This document shows, piece after piece, positions 25,414 through 33,667 of a stretch of 64,000 bases of DNA. The notes beneath the pieces were generated by a model. The model was given only the letters and a program-made list of their open reading frames with translations, was not told the origin of the DNA and made no database searches. Location of the stretch: assembly GCF_023008585.1 (NCBI RefSeq), contig NZ_CP095390.1, positions 2,914,001 to 2,978,000 of the forward strand, read 5' to 3'. Numbering within the stretch: position 1 is the first letter of the stretch; each line of letters opens with the position of its first letter. Source of the DNA: Natribaculum breve (GTDB lineage: Archaea > Halobacteriota > Halobacteria > Halobacteriales > Natrialbaceae). The position numbers were made by a program, and so were the translations under genes.

Positions 25414-26993
25414 CCGCTCTCACCTCCCCGCGGCGCGACGGCGTCGACGTACGTCTCCGCGTCGAGTGCGGCCCCGGCGGCGGCGTCGGCGAACCGGTAG
25501 ATCGGGTCGAACCCGACGCCGACCGCGAGGATCACGAGCGCGAGGGCGACGAGGACGGCCACCTGTACCGGATCGATCGTGGCGTCTTCGACGGCCGGCG
25601 AGCGGGCACCCCAGAAGCCGCGGTTCCACGCCCGCGTCGCGTAGGCGATCGTCAGCAGCGATCCGACGAGCAAGAGCGCGATCACGGCCGACGCGTCCGC
25701 CCGAACCGCGGCGTCGAACACGAGGAACTTGCCGAAAAACCCCGACAGCGGCGGGATGCCGACGAGCGAGAGCGCGCCGAGCAGGAACGTCCCCGAGAGG
25801 GTGGGAAAGTGTCTGGCCAGCCCACCCAACCCGTCGAAGTAAATCGTACCGGTCGCGTGTCTGACCGTCCCGGCTGCGAGAAACAGCAGCCCCTTGGCCA
25901 GCGAGTGGTTGAGCGCGTACACTAGCGCCGCGAGGATCGCGAACCGGCGGAGCTCAGGTGCCGTCGTCGTCGCCGCGATCGCGACCGGAACGGCGATAAA
26001 GCCGACCTGTCCGATGCTCGAGTACGCGAGGACGCCCTCGATGGAGTCGCGGTCGATCGCGCCGAGGCCGCCGACGAGGATGCTGCCGGTGGCCATGACG
26101 AACAGTACGGCTCCGACGAACGCGAGTGGCGTCGTGGGTTCGATCCACGGGAGCCGGACGACGACGGCCGCGTCGGCGAACACGGTAAACGAGACCCGGA
26201 CGATCGCGTAGATGCCGACTTTCTTGCTCGCGGCGGCGAGGAGCGCGGTCACAGGCGGCGGCGCTGCCCGGTAGGCCGTCGGGATCCAGAACTGGAACGG
26301 GACGAGCCCCGCCTTGAGCGCGAACACGGAGAGCAACAGCGCCAGCAGCCCGACGGTCGGCCGGGCGTCGATGCCGTAGGCCGCAGGCTCTGCCAGTCGA
26401 CGCGCCATATCGGCCATGTTGAGCGTGCCGACCGTCGCGTAGAGCCCCCCGACAGCGACCAGGAAGACGGCGCTGGCCACGAGGTTGAGCGAGACGTACC
26501 AGAACGCCGCACGCGTGTGGAGGGGGCCGCCGTAGAAGGCGACGAAGACGTAACTGCTCATCAACATCACCTCGAACCAGACGAACAGGTTGAACAGGTC
26601 GCCGGTGAGAAACGACCCGGTGACGCCGAGCAACAGGAAGTGAAACAGCGGATGGTAGAACGTCCGCCGCTCGGACGACGGAACGTACCGCGCCGAGAAG
26701 ACGGTCGCCGCCACCGCGACCGTGGCGACCATCGCCAGCATGAACGCCGACAGCCCGTCGGCGACGAGCGTGATGCCGTACGGTGCCGGCCAGTCGCCGA
26801 CCTGGTAGGTCGCGATTCCCGGCGCGTCCGGCGCGAGGACGACCTGCCAGCAAAGCGCCGCGACCGCGAGCGCGTACCCGAGTCCGCCCGCGACGCTGAC
26901 GACGACTCGAGTGCGAACCCGCCGACGGAGCAACAGCGTCACCACGGCCGTGACGAGAGCGACGAGCATCGGGGCGACGACGACGCCGGTCAC
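25410..26993 (-). CDS. mnhD: Na+/H+ antiporter subunit D (complex I ND5/ND4-like)
   Basis: This 527-residue polytopic protein of the proton-conducting membrane transporter family has about 14 helices. Conserved parts are GDLFNLFVWFEVMLMSSYVF (the Glu of the ion channel), KAGLVPFQFWIPTAYRAAPP, and NHSLAKGLLFLAAG with a membrane Lys. The start is GTG at 26993, overlapping the mnhC stop as GTGA. It pairs with MnhA to form the antiporter-like modules. Confidence 0.93.
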   Translation of the reverse strand: MTGVVVAPMLVALVTAVVTLLLRRRVRTRVVVSVAGGLGYALAVAALCWQVVLAPDAPGIATYQVGDWPAPYGITLVADGLSAFMLAMVATVAVAATVFSARYVPSSERRTFYHPLFHFLLLGVTGSFLTGDLFNLFVWFEVMLMSSYVFVAFYGGPLHTRAAFWYVSLNLVASAVFLVAVGGLYATVGTLNMADMARRLAEPAAYGIDARPTVGLLALLLSVFALKAGLVPFQFWIPTAYRAAPPPVTALLAAASKKVGIYAIVRVSFTVFADAAVVVRLPWIEPTTPLAFVGAVLFVMATGSILVGGLGAIDRDSIEGVLAYSSIGQVGFIAVPVAIAATTTAPELRRFAILAALVYALNHSLAKGLLFLAAGTVRHATGTIYFDGLGGLARHFPTLSGTFLLGALSLVGIPPLSGFFGKFLVFDAAVRADASAVIALLLVGSLLTIAYATRAWNRGFWGARSPAVEDATIDPVQVAVLVALALVILAVGVGFDPIYRFADAAAGAALDAETYVDAVAPRGGESG

Positions 26994-27343
26994 TCGCGAT
27001 CACCCAGTTCCGTGACGTCGAGCGTGTCGTGTTCCTCGTAGACCCGGTAGCTCAACACGAGCGCGAACGCGGTCATGCCGAAGCCGATGACGATCGCCGT
27101 CAACACGAGCGCCTGCACCAGCGGATCGGTCGTTCCCGGTCCGGGTTCGCCGTGGCCGGCGAGGACGGGGACCGACTCGAACGACCCCGGGACGATCTCG
27201 CCCATCGCCAGCAGGTAGACGTTCGCCGCCTGGCTGACGATCACCAGCCCCCAGACGACGCGGATCAGTTCGCGCTGGAGGATCAGGTACGTGCCGAGCG
27301 CGAACAGCGCGCCGACGGCGACCGCGAGGACGAACGCCGTCAT
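26990..27343 (-). CDS. mnhC: Na+/H+ antiporter subunit C (NuoK-like)
   Basis: This 117-residue NuoK-like membrane protein with three helices contains GTYLILQRELIRVVWGLVIV and, further on, DPLVQALVLTAIVIGFGMTA, the MrpC signature. It overlaps mnhB and mnhD by 4 bases on either side. Confidence 0.93.
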   Translation of the reverse strand: MTAFVLAVAVGALFALGTYLILQRELIRVVWGLVIVSQAANVYLLAMGEIVPGSFESVPVLAGHGEPGPGTTDPLVQALVLTAIVIGFGMTAFALVLSYRVYEEHDTLDVTELGDRE

Positions 27344-27804
27344 TCGGCACCCACCACCGAGAGGATCGTCAGCAGCCCGCCGACGACGACGCAGTAGACG
27401 CCGAAGTCGAACGCGAGCGCGCTCGCCACCTCAAGGTGGTCGTAGAGCGGCACTCCTTCGAGGACGACGAACGACTGACTGAGGAAGGGGTAGCCGAGGA
27501 CGAGCGGTGCCAGCCCGCTCGTGACCGCGATGGCGAGGCCGACGGCGAACACCCGCCGGTAGACGTCGACGACGCGCTCTCGAGTCGGTCGCAACTCCGC
27601 GTCGGGGTCGCGACCGAACACGCCCCGCTCGAGGAAGTCCAGGCCGAAGGTGACGTAGATGATCGCGAACGCCGTCGTGGTGAGGACGCCGCCGATGAAC
27701 CCGCCGCCGGGGAGGTTGTGCCCCTCGACGAAAAGCGAGATCGAGACGACCAGGATGATCGGCACGATCGCTCGAGCGGTCGTCCGCATGATGACGGTCG
27801 TCAC
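27340..27804 (-). CDS. mnhB: Na+/H+ antiporter subunit B
   Basis: This membrane protein has four helices and the MrpB motif VEGHNLPGGGFIGGVLTTTA. I chose GTG at 27804 because GGAGGTG (27811-27817, minus strand) sits 6 bases upstream as a ribosome binding site. The result is 154 residues starting VTTVIMRTTARAIVPI, like other MrpB proteins. The longer frame to 27879 would overlap the mnhA end and adds a basic, non-family N terminus. The gap to mnhA is then 61 bases. Confidence 0.88.
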   Translation of the reverse strand: MTTVIMRTTARAIVPIILVVSISLFVEGHNLPGGGFIGGVLTTTAFAIIYVTFGLDFLERGVFGRDPDAELRPTRERVVDVYRRVFAVGLAIAVTSGLAPLVLGYPFLSQSFVVLEGVPLYDHLEVASALAFDFGVYCVVVGGLLTILSVVGAE

Positions 27805-27865
27805 GGCAGCCACCTCCAGTGGCGAGCGCCATCGACGAGCCGCTTTCGTACAGTCAGAGAGTCCG

Positions 27866-30220
27866 TCACTCCGACTCACCTCGAGAGCGCATGACGAGCA
27901 GCGTCAGCACCGAGATCGCGGCGATCGAGACGACGATTAGCTCGCCCATCGTGTCGAAGCCGCGGAAGTCGACGAGGATCACGTTCACGACGTTCGTCCC
28001 GCCGCCCTCGTCGACAGCATTCTGGACGTAGTAGCGCGCGCTCGAGGTCGCGCCCTCCGGACGGGCGTCGGTCGTGAGGACGATCGTGAGGAATGCGGTC
28101 ACGCCGACGAGAGCGGAGACGGCGGCGTCGCGGCCGACGGTCGGCGTCGCCAGTTCTCCCCCGGGATAGGTTGGTAGCTCCTCGATCACCAGCAGGAAGA
28201 TGAGGAGGACGAGCGTCTCGACGACGAGCTGGGTCAACGCGAGGTCGGGCGCGCTGGCGAGGATGTAGACGATGGCGACCATGAACCCGAGGATCGAGAG
28301 CGTGAGAACGCCGGTGACGTGCGTGGGTGCGATCGCCACCGCGAGCGTGGCGACGACGGCGACGAGCAAGACGAGTGCGATCGCCAGCGACACGTCGAGC
28401 GCGACGGTCGTCGGGATCGCGACGTGCGCCGCGGCGAACCCGGCGAGCGCGAGGACGCAGGTGGTGGTGAACGTCCACGTCGCGTACGTCCTGAGGTGGC
28501 CGTCGTGAACCCGATTCGCGACTCGAGTGCTCGCCCCGTCGAGTCCACCGACGACGGCGTCGTACCACCAGTTCGCACCGATCGGCGGCACGGCGGCCGG
28601 GATCGAACGGACCCCCCGGTGGAGACGGTCGTACGAGGGGTACGCGGCGGCGCCCACGCCGATCGCGACGGCGCTCATGCCGACGGCCGGCGAGAGGCTC
28701 GTCGGGAGGCCGACGTGCATCTCGTGAGCCTCGGTGGCCGTCACGTCGACGGCCGACTGGACGATCGTGCGAACGGCGAGTTCGGGATCGACGCTCACGA
28801 CGGCGGCGACCGCCGCGAGCAGGGCCGGTGGAAGGAGCATCGTCACCGGCGGTCGGTGGACGTCGCCCAGCTCGTCGGGTCGGCTACCGAAGAAGAGCCC
28901 GAGAAATCGCAGCGAGTAGAGGACGGTGAAGATACTCGCGAACGCGGCGACAGCCGGGTAGAGCCAGCCGATCGTCCCGAGTTCGTGGGCGGCCTCGACG
29001 GTCGCCTCGAAGAGCAGTTCCTTCGAGTAGAAGCCGTTGAACGGCGGAATGCCGGCCATGCTGAGCGCGGCGACCGTCGTCACGGCCGCCGTCACCGGGA
29101 GGTCGTGGCGAAGGCCGCCGAGGTCGTCGATCCGGCGCGTTCCCGCCTCGTGGGCGACGATGCCGGCGACGAGAAACAGCGCCGCCTTGAACAGCGCGTG
29201 GTTGAACAGGTGGAAGACGCCCGCCTCCGCGCCGACGGCCGACGCGAAGCCGAAGCCGGCGACCATCAGTCCGAGGTGACTCGCCGTCGAGTAGGCGAGC
29301 AACTCCTTGATGTCCGTCGCGGCGACGGCGAGGATCGCACAGATCGTCATCGTCGCCAGCCCGAGGGTCGCAAACAGCAGCGTCCACTCGTGGCTCACGA
29401 GCAGCGGTCGCAGCCGTCCGAGCAGGTAGACGCCGACTTTCACCATCGTCGCGGAGTGGAGAAACGCCGAGACGGGCGTCGGCGCTGCCATCGCGTTCGG
29501 CAACCAGAAGTGGACCGGCACCTGGGCCGACTTCGTCGCCGCGCCGACGGCGATCATCGCCAGCACCGGCACGAAGAGTCCCCGGTCGCGAAGCGCGGCC
29601 TGCATCTCGTCGGCGTTCGCGAGGATCGCCGCGAGGTCGAACGCGGACCCACCCAGCACGTCGCCGGCGACCGACGCGAGCAACAACAGCCCGACGAGCA
29701 AGAACAGTCCGCCGCCGACCGTGACGAGCATCGACATCCGGGCGGCGTACTGCGAGGAGTCGTCGGCGGTGTAGAAGCCGATCAGCACGAACGACGAGAG
29801 GCTGGTGAGTTCCCAGAACAGGAAGAGCGCGATCAGGTCGGCGGCAAGCGCGACCCCGACGACCGACCCCATGAACGTAAGCAACGCCGCGTAGTACCTG
29901 ATCAGCCCCGACTCGCCGTGCATGTACGCGGGCGAGTAGAGGAAGATCAGCACCCCGATCCCGCTCGCGAACAGGGCGAACAGCAGCGCCCAGCCGTCGA
30001 CCGTAAAGCGAAGCGCGACCTCGAGTGTGGGAATCCACGACAGCGCGACCGTCCCGTCGGCGCCGAACTGCGAGCCGAGCAGGACGAACGTCGTCAGCGC
30101 GACGAGTGCCCCGGCGTACCCCGTGTGTTCGCCGAGCACGCGGAACAGAAACGGCGTCACGACCGCGGCCACGAACGGCAGCCCGACGGCCAGAAGAACG
30201 ATCGATAGGTTCGGACTCAT
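27866..30220 (-). CDS. mnhA: Na+/H+ antiporter subunit A
   Basis: This 784-residue polytopic protein is the first gene of the operon. The N-terminal 500 residues are ND5-like (FLFWELTSLSSFVLIGFY, KSAQVPVHFWLPNAMAAPTP, FNHALFKAALFLVAGIVAHE). The C-terminal part carries MrpA-specific and MbhE/MrpB-like segments (SAPDLALTQLVVETLVLLIF and VNVILVDFRGFDTMGEL). The seven-gene order A-B-C-D-E-F-G is that of Mrp antiporters, which exchange Na+ for H+ across the cytoplasmic membrane for pH and salt homeostasis. It is divergent from elp3. Confidence 0.94.
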   Translation of the reverse strand: MSPNLSIVLLAVGLPFVAAVVTPFLFRVLGEHTGYAGALVALTTFVLLGSQFGADGTVALSWIPTLEVALRFTVDGWALLFALFASGIGVLIFLYSPAYMHGESGLIRYYAALLTFMGSVVGVALAADLIALFLFWELTSLSSFVLIGFYTADDSSQYAARMSMLVTVGGGLFLLVGLLLLASVAGDVLGGSAFDLAAILANADEMQAALRDRGLFVPVLAMIAVGAATKSAQVPVHFWLPNAMAAPTPVSAFLHSATMVKVGVYLLGRLRPLLVSHEWTLLFATLGLATMTICAILAVAATDIKELLAYSTASHLGLMVAGFGFASAVGAEAGVFHLFNHALFKAALFLVAGIVAHEAGTRRIDDLGGLRHDLPVTAAVTTVAALSMAGIPPFNGFYSKELLFEATVEAAHELGTIGWLYPAVAAFASIFTVLYSLRFLGLFFGSRPDELGDVHRPPVTMLLPPALLAAVAAVVSVDPELAVRTIVQSAVDVTATEAHEMHVGLPTSLSPAVGMSAVAIGVGAAAYPSYDRLHRGVRSIPAAVPPIGANWWYDAVVGGLDGASTRVANRVHDGHLRTYATWTFTTTCVLALAGFAAAHVAIPTTVALDVSLAIALVLLVAVVATLAVAIAPTHVTGVLTLSILGFMVAIVYILASAPDLALTQLVVETLVLLIFLLVIEELPTYPGGELATPTVGRDAAVSALVGVTAFLTIVLTTDARPEGATSSARYYVQNAVDEGGGTNVVNVILVDFRGFDTMGELIVVSIAAISVLTLLVMRSRGESE

Positions 30221-30356
30221 TCACTCCCTAGGCATACCAGCAGGTTCGCCTTAACGATTCACCCGAGCGCGTATCTCCGCCGGCGACGGCCACGATGGGG
30301 TCGGATACGTCGACGACCGCGCTCGACCGTCCCCGAGTGGTCGCGAGTCCGACACG

Positions 30357-30363
30357 CTTATTC
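30357..30363 (+). promoter_or_regulatory. TATA-like element of elp3
   Basis: CTTATTC lies 25-31 bases before the GTG at 30388. It places the transcript start at that codon and excludes the upstream ATG at 30295. Confidence 0.55.
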
Positions 30364-30387
30364 GCCGAGGGCGACGAAACTCCGACA

Positions 30388-32049
30388 GTGAGTACCGAGA
30401 CGCCCGATCCGACCGAGTCCGAGGCGTTCGAACGGGTCTGCGAGACGCTCGTCGAGCGGATTCTCGAGGGAGAACTCGAGCGCGACGAGGTCGAGTCGGC
30501 GAAACTCGAGGCCTGTTCGGAACACTCCTCGCCGAAGGTGCCCAAGAACTCCGAGATCCTCGATTACGCGCCACAGGAACGTCGCGAGGAACTCGAGGCG
30601 GTCCTCCAGCGCAAGCCGGTTCGCACCGCCTCGGGCGTCTCGCCGGTCGCGATCATGACCAGCCCCGAGCGGTGCCCCCACGGGAAGTGTCTGTACTGTC
30701 CCGGCGGACCGGACTCGGAGTTCTCGAGTTCCCAGAGCTACACGGGCGAGGAGCCCGCCGCCGCCCGCGGCGTCCAGAACGACTACGACCCCTACGGGCA
30801 GGTGACGCTGCGACTCGAGCAGTTGCGCGAGATCGGCCACCCCGTCGACAAAGTGGAGCTGATCCTGATGGGCGGGACGATGACCGCCCGCAGCCACGAC
30901 TACCAGGAGTGGTTCGTCAAGCGCGCGCTCGAGGCGATGAACGACTACGACGTCGACAAGGAACCGGAGCCCGCGGAGGGAACGAGTTTCGCCCAGGACC
31001 CCGAGGAGTACGAGTGGAAGTACGTAGAGGACGTCATCGCCGAAAACGAGACGGCGGACGTCCGCAACGTCGGGACGACCTTCGAGACCAAACCGGACTG
31101 GTGTGACCCGGAACAGATCGACCGGATGCTCGAGCTCGGGGGCACCAAAGTCGAGGTCGGCGTCCAGACCACCTACGAGCGGATCAACAGGGAGATGCAC
31201 CGCGGTCACGGCGTCGCCGAGTCGATCGACGCCAACCGGCGGCTGCGCGACTCGGCGTTCAAGGTCGGCTTCCACATGATGCCCGGCCAGCCCGGCATGT
31301 CGAAAGAGATGTGTCTCGAGGACTTCCGGGAGCTGTTCGAGTCGACGCAGTGGCGGCCCGACTACCTGAAGATCTATCCGACGCTCGTCGTGCGGGGCAC
31401 CGCGACCTACGACTGGTGGTACAAAGGCGAGTACGATCCCCTCGACAACGAGGAAGCCGCGGAACTCGTCGCCGAGATCAAGTCGATGATCCCCCGGTAC
31501 ACTCGCCTCCAGCGCGTCCAGCGGGACATTCCCGCGGACTTCATCGACGCCGGCGTCTGGAAGTCGAACCTCCGGCAACTGGCTCGAAAGCGTATGGACG
31601 ACCACGGCTGGTCGTGTGACTGTATCCGGTGTCGCGAGGCCGGCATGAACGACGCCGAACCCGAGAACGTCGAACTCGACGTCCTGACCTACGAGGCCTG
31701 TGGCGGCACCGAACACTTCATTTCCTTCGAGGACTTCGACAAAGACCTGCTCGTCGGCTTCTGCCGCCTGCGATTTCCGAACGATCCCGTCCGGGAGGAA
31801 CTCGAGAACGCCGCACTCGTCCGCGAGTTGCACGTCTACGGCTCCGAGGTCTCCGTCGGGAGCGACGGCGAGAGCGGCCAGCACCAGCACAGAGGCTACG
31901 GCCGCCGGCTGATGGAGCGCGCCGAGGAACTGGCCGCCGACGCCGGTTACGACAAGGTGAGCGTCATCTCGGGGATCGGCGCGCGGGAGTACTACCGGAA
32001 CAAACTCGGCTACCACCAGGACGGGCCGTACGTGAGCAAGCGACTCTGA
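30388..32049 (+). CDS. elp3: tRNA uridine(34) acetyl/carboxymethyl-transferase Elp3
   Basis: This 553-residue Elp3 modifies wobble uridine of tRNAs. The radical-SAM part has the CX4CX2C cluster motif ERCPHGKCLYCPGG near residue 93, LMGGTMTARSHDYQEWFVKR, and KVGFHMMPGQPGMSKEM. A C-terminal GNAT acetyltransferase domain has GYGRRLMERAEELAADAGYD. GTG at 30388 (MSTETPDPTESEAFERV) is the likely start because a TATA-like element precedes it. The upstream in-frame extension to 30295 would run through the promoter. Confidence 0.93.
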   Translation: MSTETPDPTESEAFERVCETLVERILEGELERDEVESAKLEACSEHSSPKVPKNSEILDYAPQERREELEAVLQRKPVRTASGVSPVAIMTSPERCPHGKCLYCPGGPDSEFSSSQSYTGEEPAAARGVQNDYDPYGQVTLRLEQLREIGHPVDKVELILMGGTMTARSHDYQEWFVKRALEAMNDYDVDKEPEPAEGTSFAQDPEEYEWKYVEDVIAENETADVRNVGTTFETKPDWCDPEQIDRMLELGGTKVEVGVQTTYERINREMHRGHGVAESIDANRRLRDSAFKVGFHMMPGQPGMSKEMCLEDFRELFESTQWRPDYLKIYPTLVVRGTATYDWWYKGEYDPLDNEEAAELVAEIKSMIPRYTRLQRVQRDIPADFIDAGVWKSNLRQLARKRMDDHGWSCDCIRCREAGMNDAEPENVELDVLTYEACGGTEHFISFEDFDKDLLVGFCRLRFPNDPVREELENAALVRELHVYGSEVSVGSDGESGQHQHRGYGRRLMERAEELAADAGYDKVSVISGIGAREYYRNKLGYHQDGPYVSKRL

Positions 32050-32167
32050 GCGTTCGGACCGATCCTCGTACTGCTCGAGTCAGTACACGCCCGGTCGCGA
32101 CCCGAGTGTGTCGTCGGCGACGGCGTCTCGCGTGCGATCAGCGTGTGACCCGTGTTGTCCGGCAGTA

Positions 32168-33004
32168 TCAGACCGCGAGTACGGTGTCGACCACGAGCAT
32201 GACCGCAAAGCCCAGCACGAACGCCGCCGTGGCGGTGTCGGCGTAGCCGTGGCCGTGACTCGAGGGGACGAGTTCGCGGAAGACGACGGCGATCATCGCA
32301 CCGGCGGCGAAGCCGGCGGCAAGCGGGAAGAGATCGGTGACGACGGCGACGAGCGCGAAGCCGGCGACGGCGGCGATCGGTTCCGGGACGCCGCCCGAGA
32401 TCGTCGTGTAAAAGAGCGTCTTCGACCTCGAGACGCCGGCGCGCGTGGCGGGGACGGCCATCGCGAAGCCGTCGGGGACGTTCTGGACGGCGATGGCCGT
32501 CGCGATGGCGAACCCGAGGCCCGCCTCGCCGCTGGCGAACGCGATGCCGACGGCGAGTCCCTCGGGGACGTTGTGGATCGTCACCGTCGCCCCGACGAGG
32601 ATCGCCCGCCGCAGGTCGTCGGCGGGCCTGTACGGGTCTTCGGTCACCTCGAGCGGTTCCGTCGCGATGGCCTCGGCCGGGTTTCGTTCCTCGAGTGCGA
32701 CGGTTCCCTCGACCTGTTCGCCCCGAAAGCGGAGGTGGAGGTGCGGGAGGAGTTCGTTCGCCGCGAGCAGGAAGCCACCGCCGAGGACGATGCCGGCGAC
32801 GACCTCCCAGGGCGAGCCGAGGTCGAGGCCGGGGACGACGAGCGCGAACACCGCCGCGCCGATCATGACGCCGGCGGCGAGTCCGAGCGCGGCGTCGTAG
32901 ACGCGGTGGCTCACCCGGTCGGTGACGAGCGTCGGCAGCGCGCCGATACCGGTCGCACAGCCGGCGATCGTCGCGACGAGCAGGACCTCCCCGAGTGACG
33001 GCAT
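32168..33004 (-). CDS. ZIP-family metal transporter
   Basis: This 278-residue protein has eight hydrophobic segments. The metal pathway motifs are TIHNVPEGLAVGIAFASGEA and, on the next helix, IAVQNVPDGFAMAVP. A variable loop near residues 85-125 is acidic. ZIP proteins move Zn2+, Fe2+ or Mn2+ into the cytoplasm; the metal here is unknown. The start fits a minus-strand TATA (GATATTTAC, 33028-33036) about 26 bases upstream. The stop is TGA followed by TACTGCCGG, identical over 12 bases to the mnhG 3' end and similar to the palindromic element termini. Confidence 0.9.
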   Translation of the reverse strand: MPSLGEVLLVATIAGCATGIGALPTLVTDRVSHRVYDAALGLAAGVMIGAAVFALVVPGLDLGSPWEVVAGIVLGGGFLLAANELLPHLHLRFRGEQVEGTVALEERNPAEAIATEPLEVTEDPYRPADDLRRAILVGATVTIHNVPEGLAVGIAFASGEAGLGFAIATAIAVQNVPDGFAMAVPATRAGVSRSKTLFYTTISGGVPEPIAAVAGFALVAVVTDLFPLAAGFAAGAMIAVVFRELVPSSHGHGYADTATAAFVLGFAVMLVVDTVLAV

Positions 33005-33144
33005 ACCACAGCGTTGGTCAGTCGCCCGTAAATATCGTTCGCGGCGATAGTCGGCGGGAAATCGCTCGTTGGGCGGACGGTAGCACCGCGACCGACGACG
33101 TGGCGATCCGGTAGCTCGTGATTGCTGTCTGAACGATCACACGG

Positions 33145-33151
33145 CTATAAA
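33145..33151 (+). promoter_or_regulatory. TATA box of the sulfite-oxidase-like operon
   Basis: CTATAAA is 25-31 bases before the ATG at 33176. A leaderless transcript would begin at that small ORF. Confidence 0.6.
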
Positions 33152-33175
33152 CGACCGGCATTCTGCTTCACCACC

Positions 33176-33238
33176 ATGAACAGCTGGCTCCGAGAACGCG
33201 ATCGACCGTCGACTCTCGATCTCGAGGTCCCGTCGTGA
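33176..33238 (+). CDS. 20-residue ORF at the start of the transcript
   Basis: MNSWLRERDRPSTLDLEVPS is followed by TGA at 33236-33238, which overlaps the GTG start at 33235 as GTGA. The TATA at 33145-33151 puts the transcription start at its ATG. A leaderless ribosome would read this peptide first and reach the next start by termination-reinitiation. It may be a coupling ORF or leader peptide. I know no homologue, and it could be spurious. Confidence 0.45.
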   Translation: MNSWLRERDRPSTLDLEVPS

Positions 33239-33612
33239 TCCGACCCGGACAGCGATCGATCGTCGCACTGCTCGCCGGACTCGTCGCAGTCGCCGGCTCG
33301 TTCGCCGTCTCGGGACTCCGGCCGTCGTTCGTCGTCGCGCCGGTCGACGCGGTCGTCGTGCGAGCGACGCCGGCCGAACTCGTCGCGTTCGCCATCGAGG
33401 AGCTGGGCTACCTCGGCGAGCTACTGGCGTACCTCACCGCGGTCGCGCTGACGGTCGCCCTGTTCGCGATCGCGAGTTACGTCGGACTGCTGGTCGCCGA
33501 CGCGATCGCCGCTCGAGTCTCGATCCCGTCTCGAGTGAGCGTCGCCGTGCTCGTCGGCGGGACGACGCTGGTGCTCGCGTGGCTCCTGATACTATCGGAC
33601 GTAACTGTGTGA
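33235..33612 (+). CDS. N-terminal membrane part of a split sulfite-oxidase-like protein
   Basis: Residues 1-118 hold three hydrophobic helices (near 8-25, 56-80 and 98-118). This is the membrane region that precedes the catalytic domain in several haloarchaeal molybdopterin oxidoreductases. The frame runs into palindromic element copy 2 and ends with seven element-encoded residues (LSDVTV and stop) at 33610-33612. Removing 81 bp (33590-33670) joins ...LAWLL to SGSALSSVGAAAPAVV in the same frame as the next ORF. The two ORFs were therefore one gene. Confidence 0.75.
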   Translation: MIRPGQRSIVALLAGLVAVAGSFAVSGLRPSFVVAPVDAVVVRATPAELVAFAIEELGYLGELLAYLTAVALTVALFAIASYVGLLVADAIAARVSIPSRVSVAVLVGGTTLVLAWLLILSDVTV

Positions 33613-33667
33613 AGATTCTCGCCACCCCGGGACGGCGAGAATCTTTCACGACTTACGTCCGGCAGTA
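33590..33667 (+). mobile_element. 78-bp palindromic element, copy 2 (splits the oxidoreductase gene)
   Basis: The copy runs TACTATCGG... to ...CCGGCAGTA with TGA at 33587-33589 and 33668-33670. In this orientation the reading frame meets a TGA inside the element (GTGTGA). The last A of the element together with TG of the flanking TGA makes a new ATG (33667-33669) in the frame of the downstream ORF. The insertion thus converts one ORF into two. Confidence 0.93.

Noticed and set aside
30295..30387. Upstream in-frame extension of elp3 to an ATG at 30295
   Set aside because: It would place the start before the likely TATA element at 30357-30363, and the added residues do not resemble Elp3.
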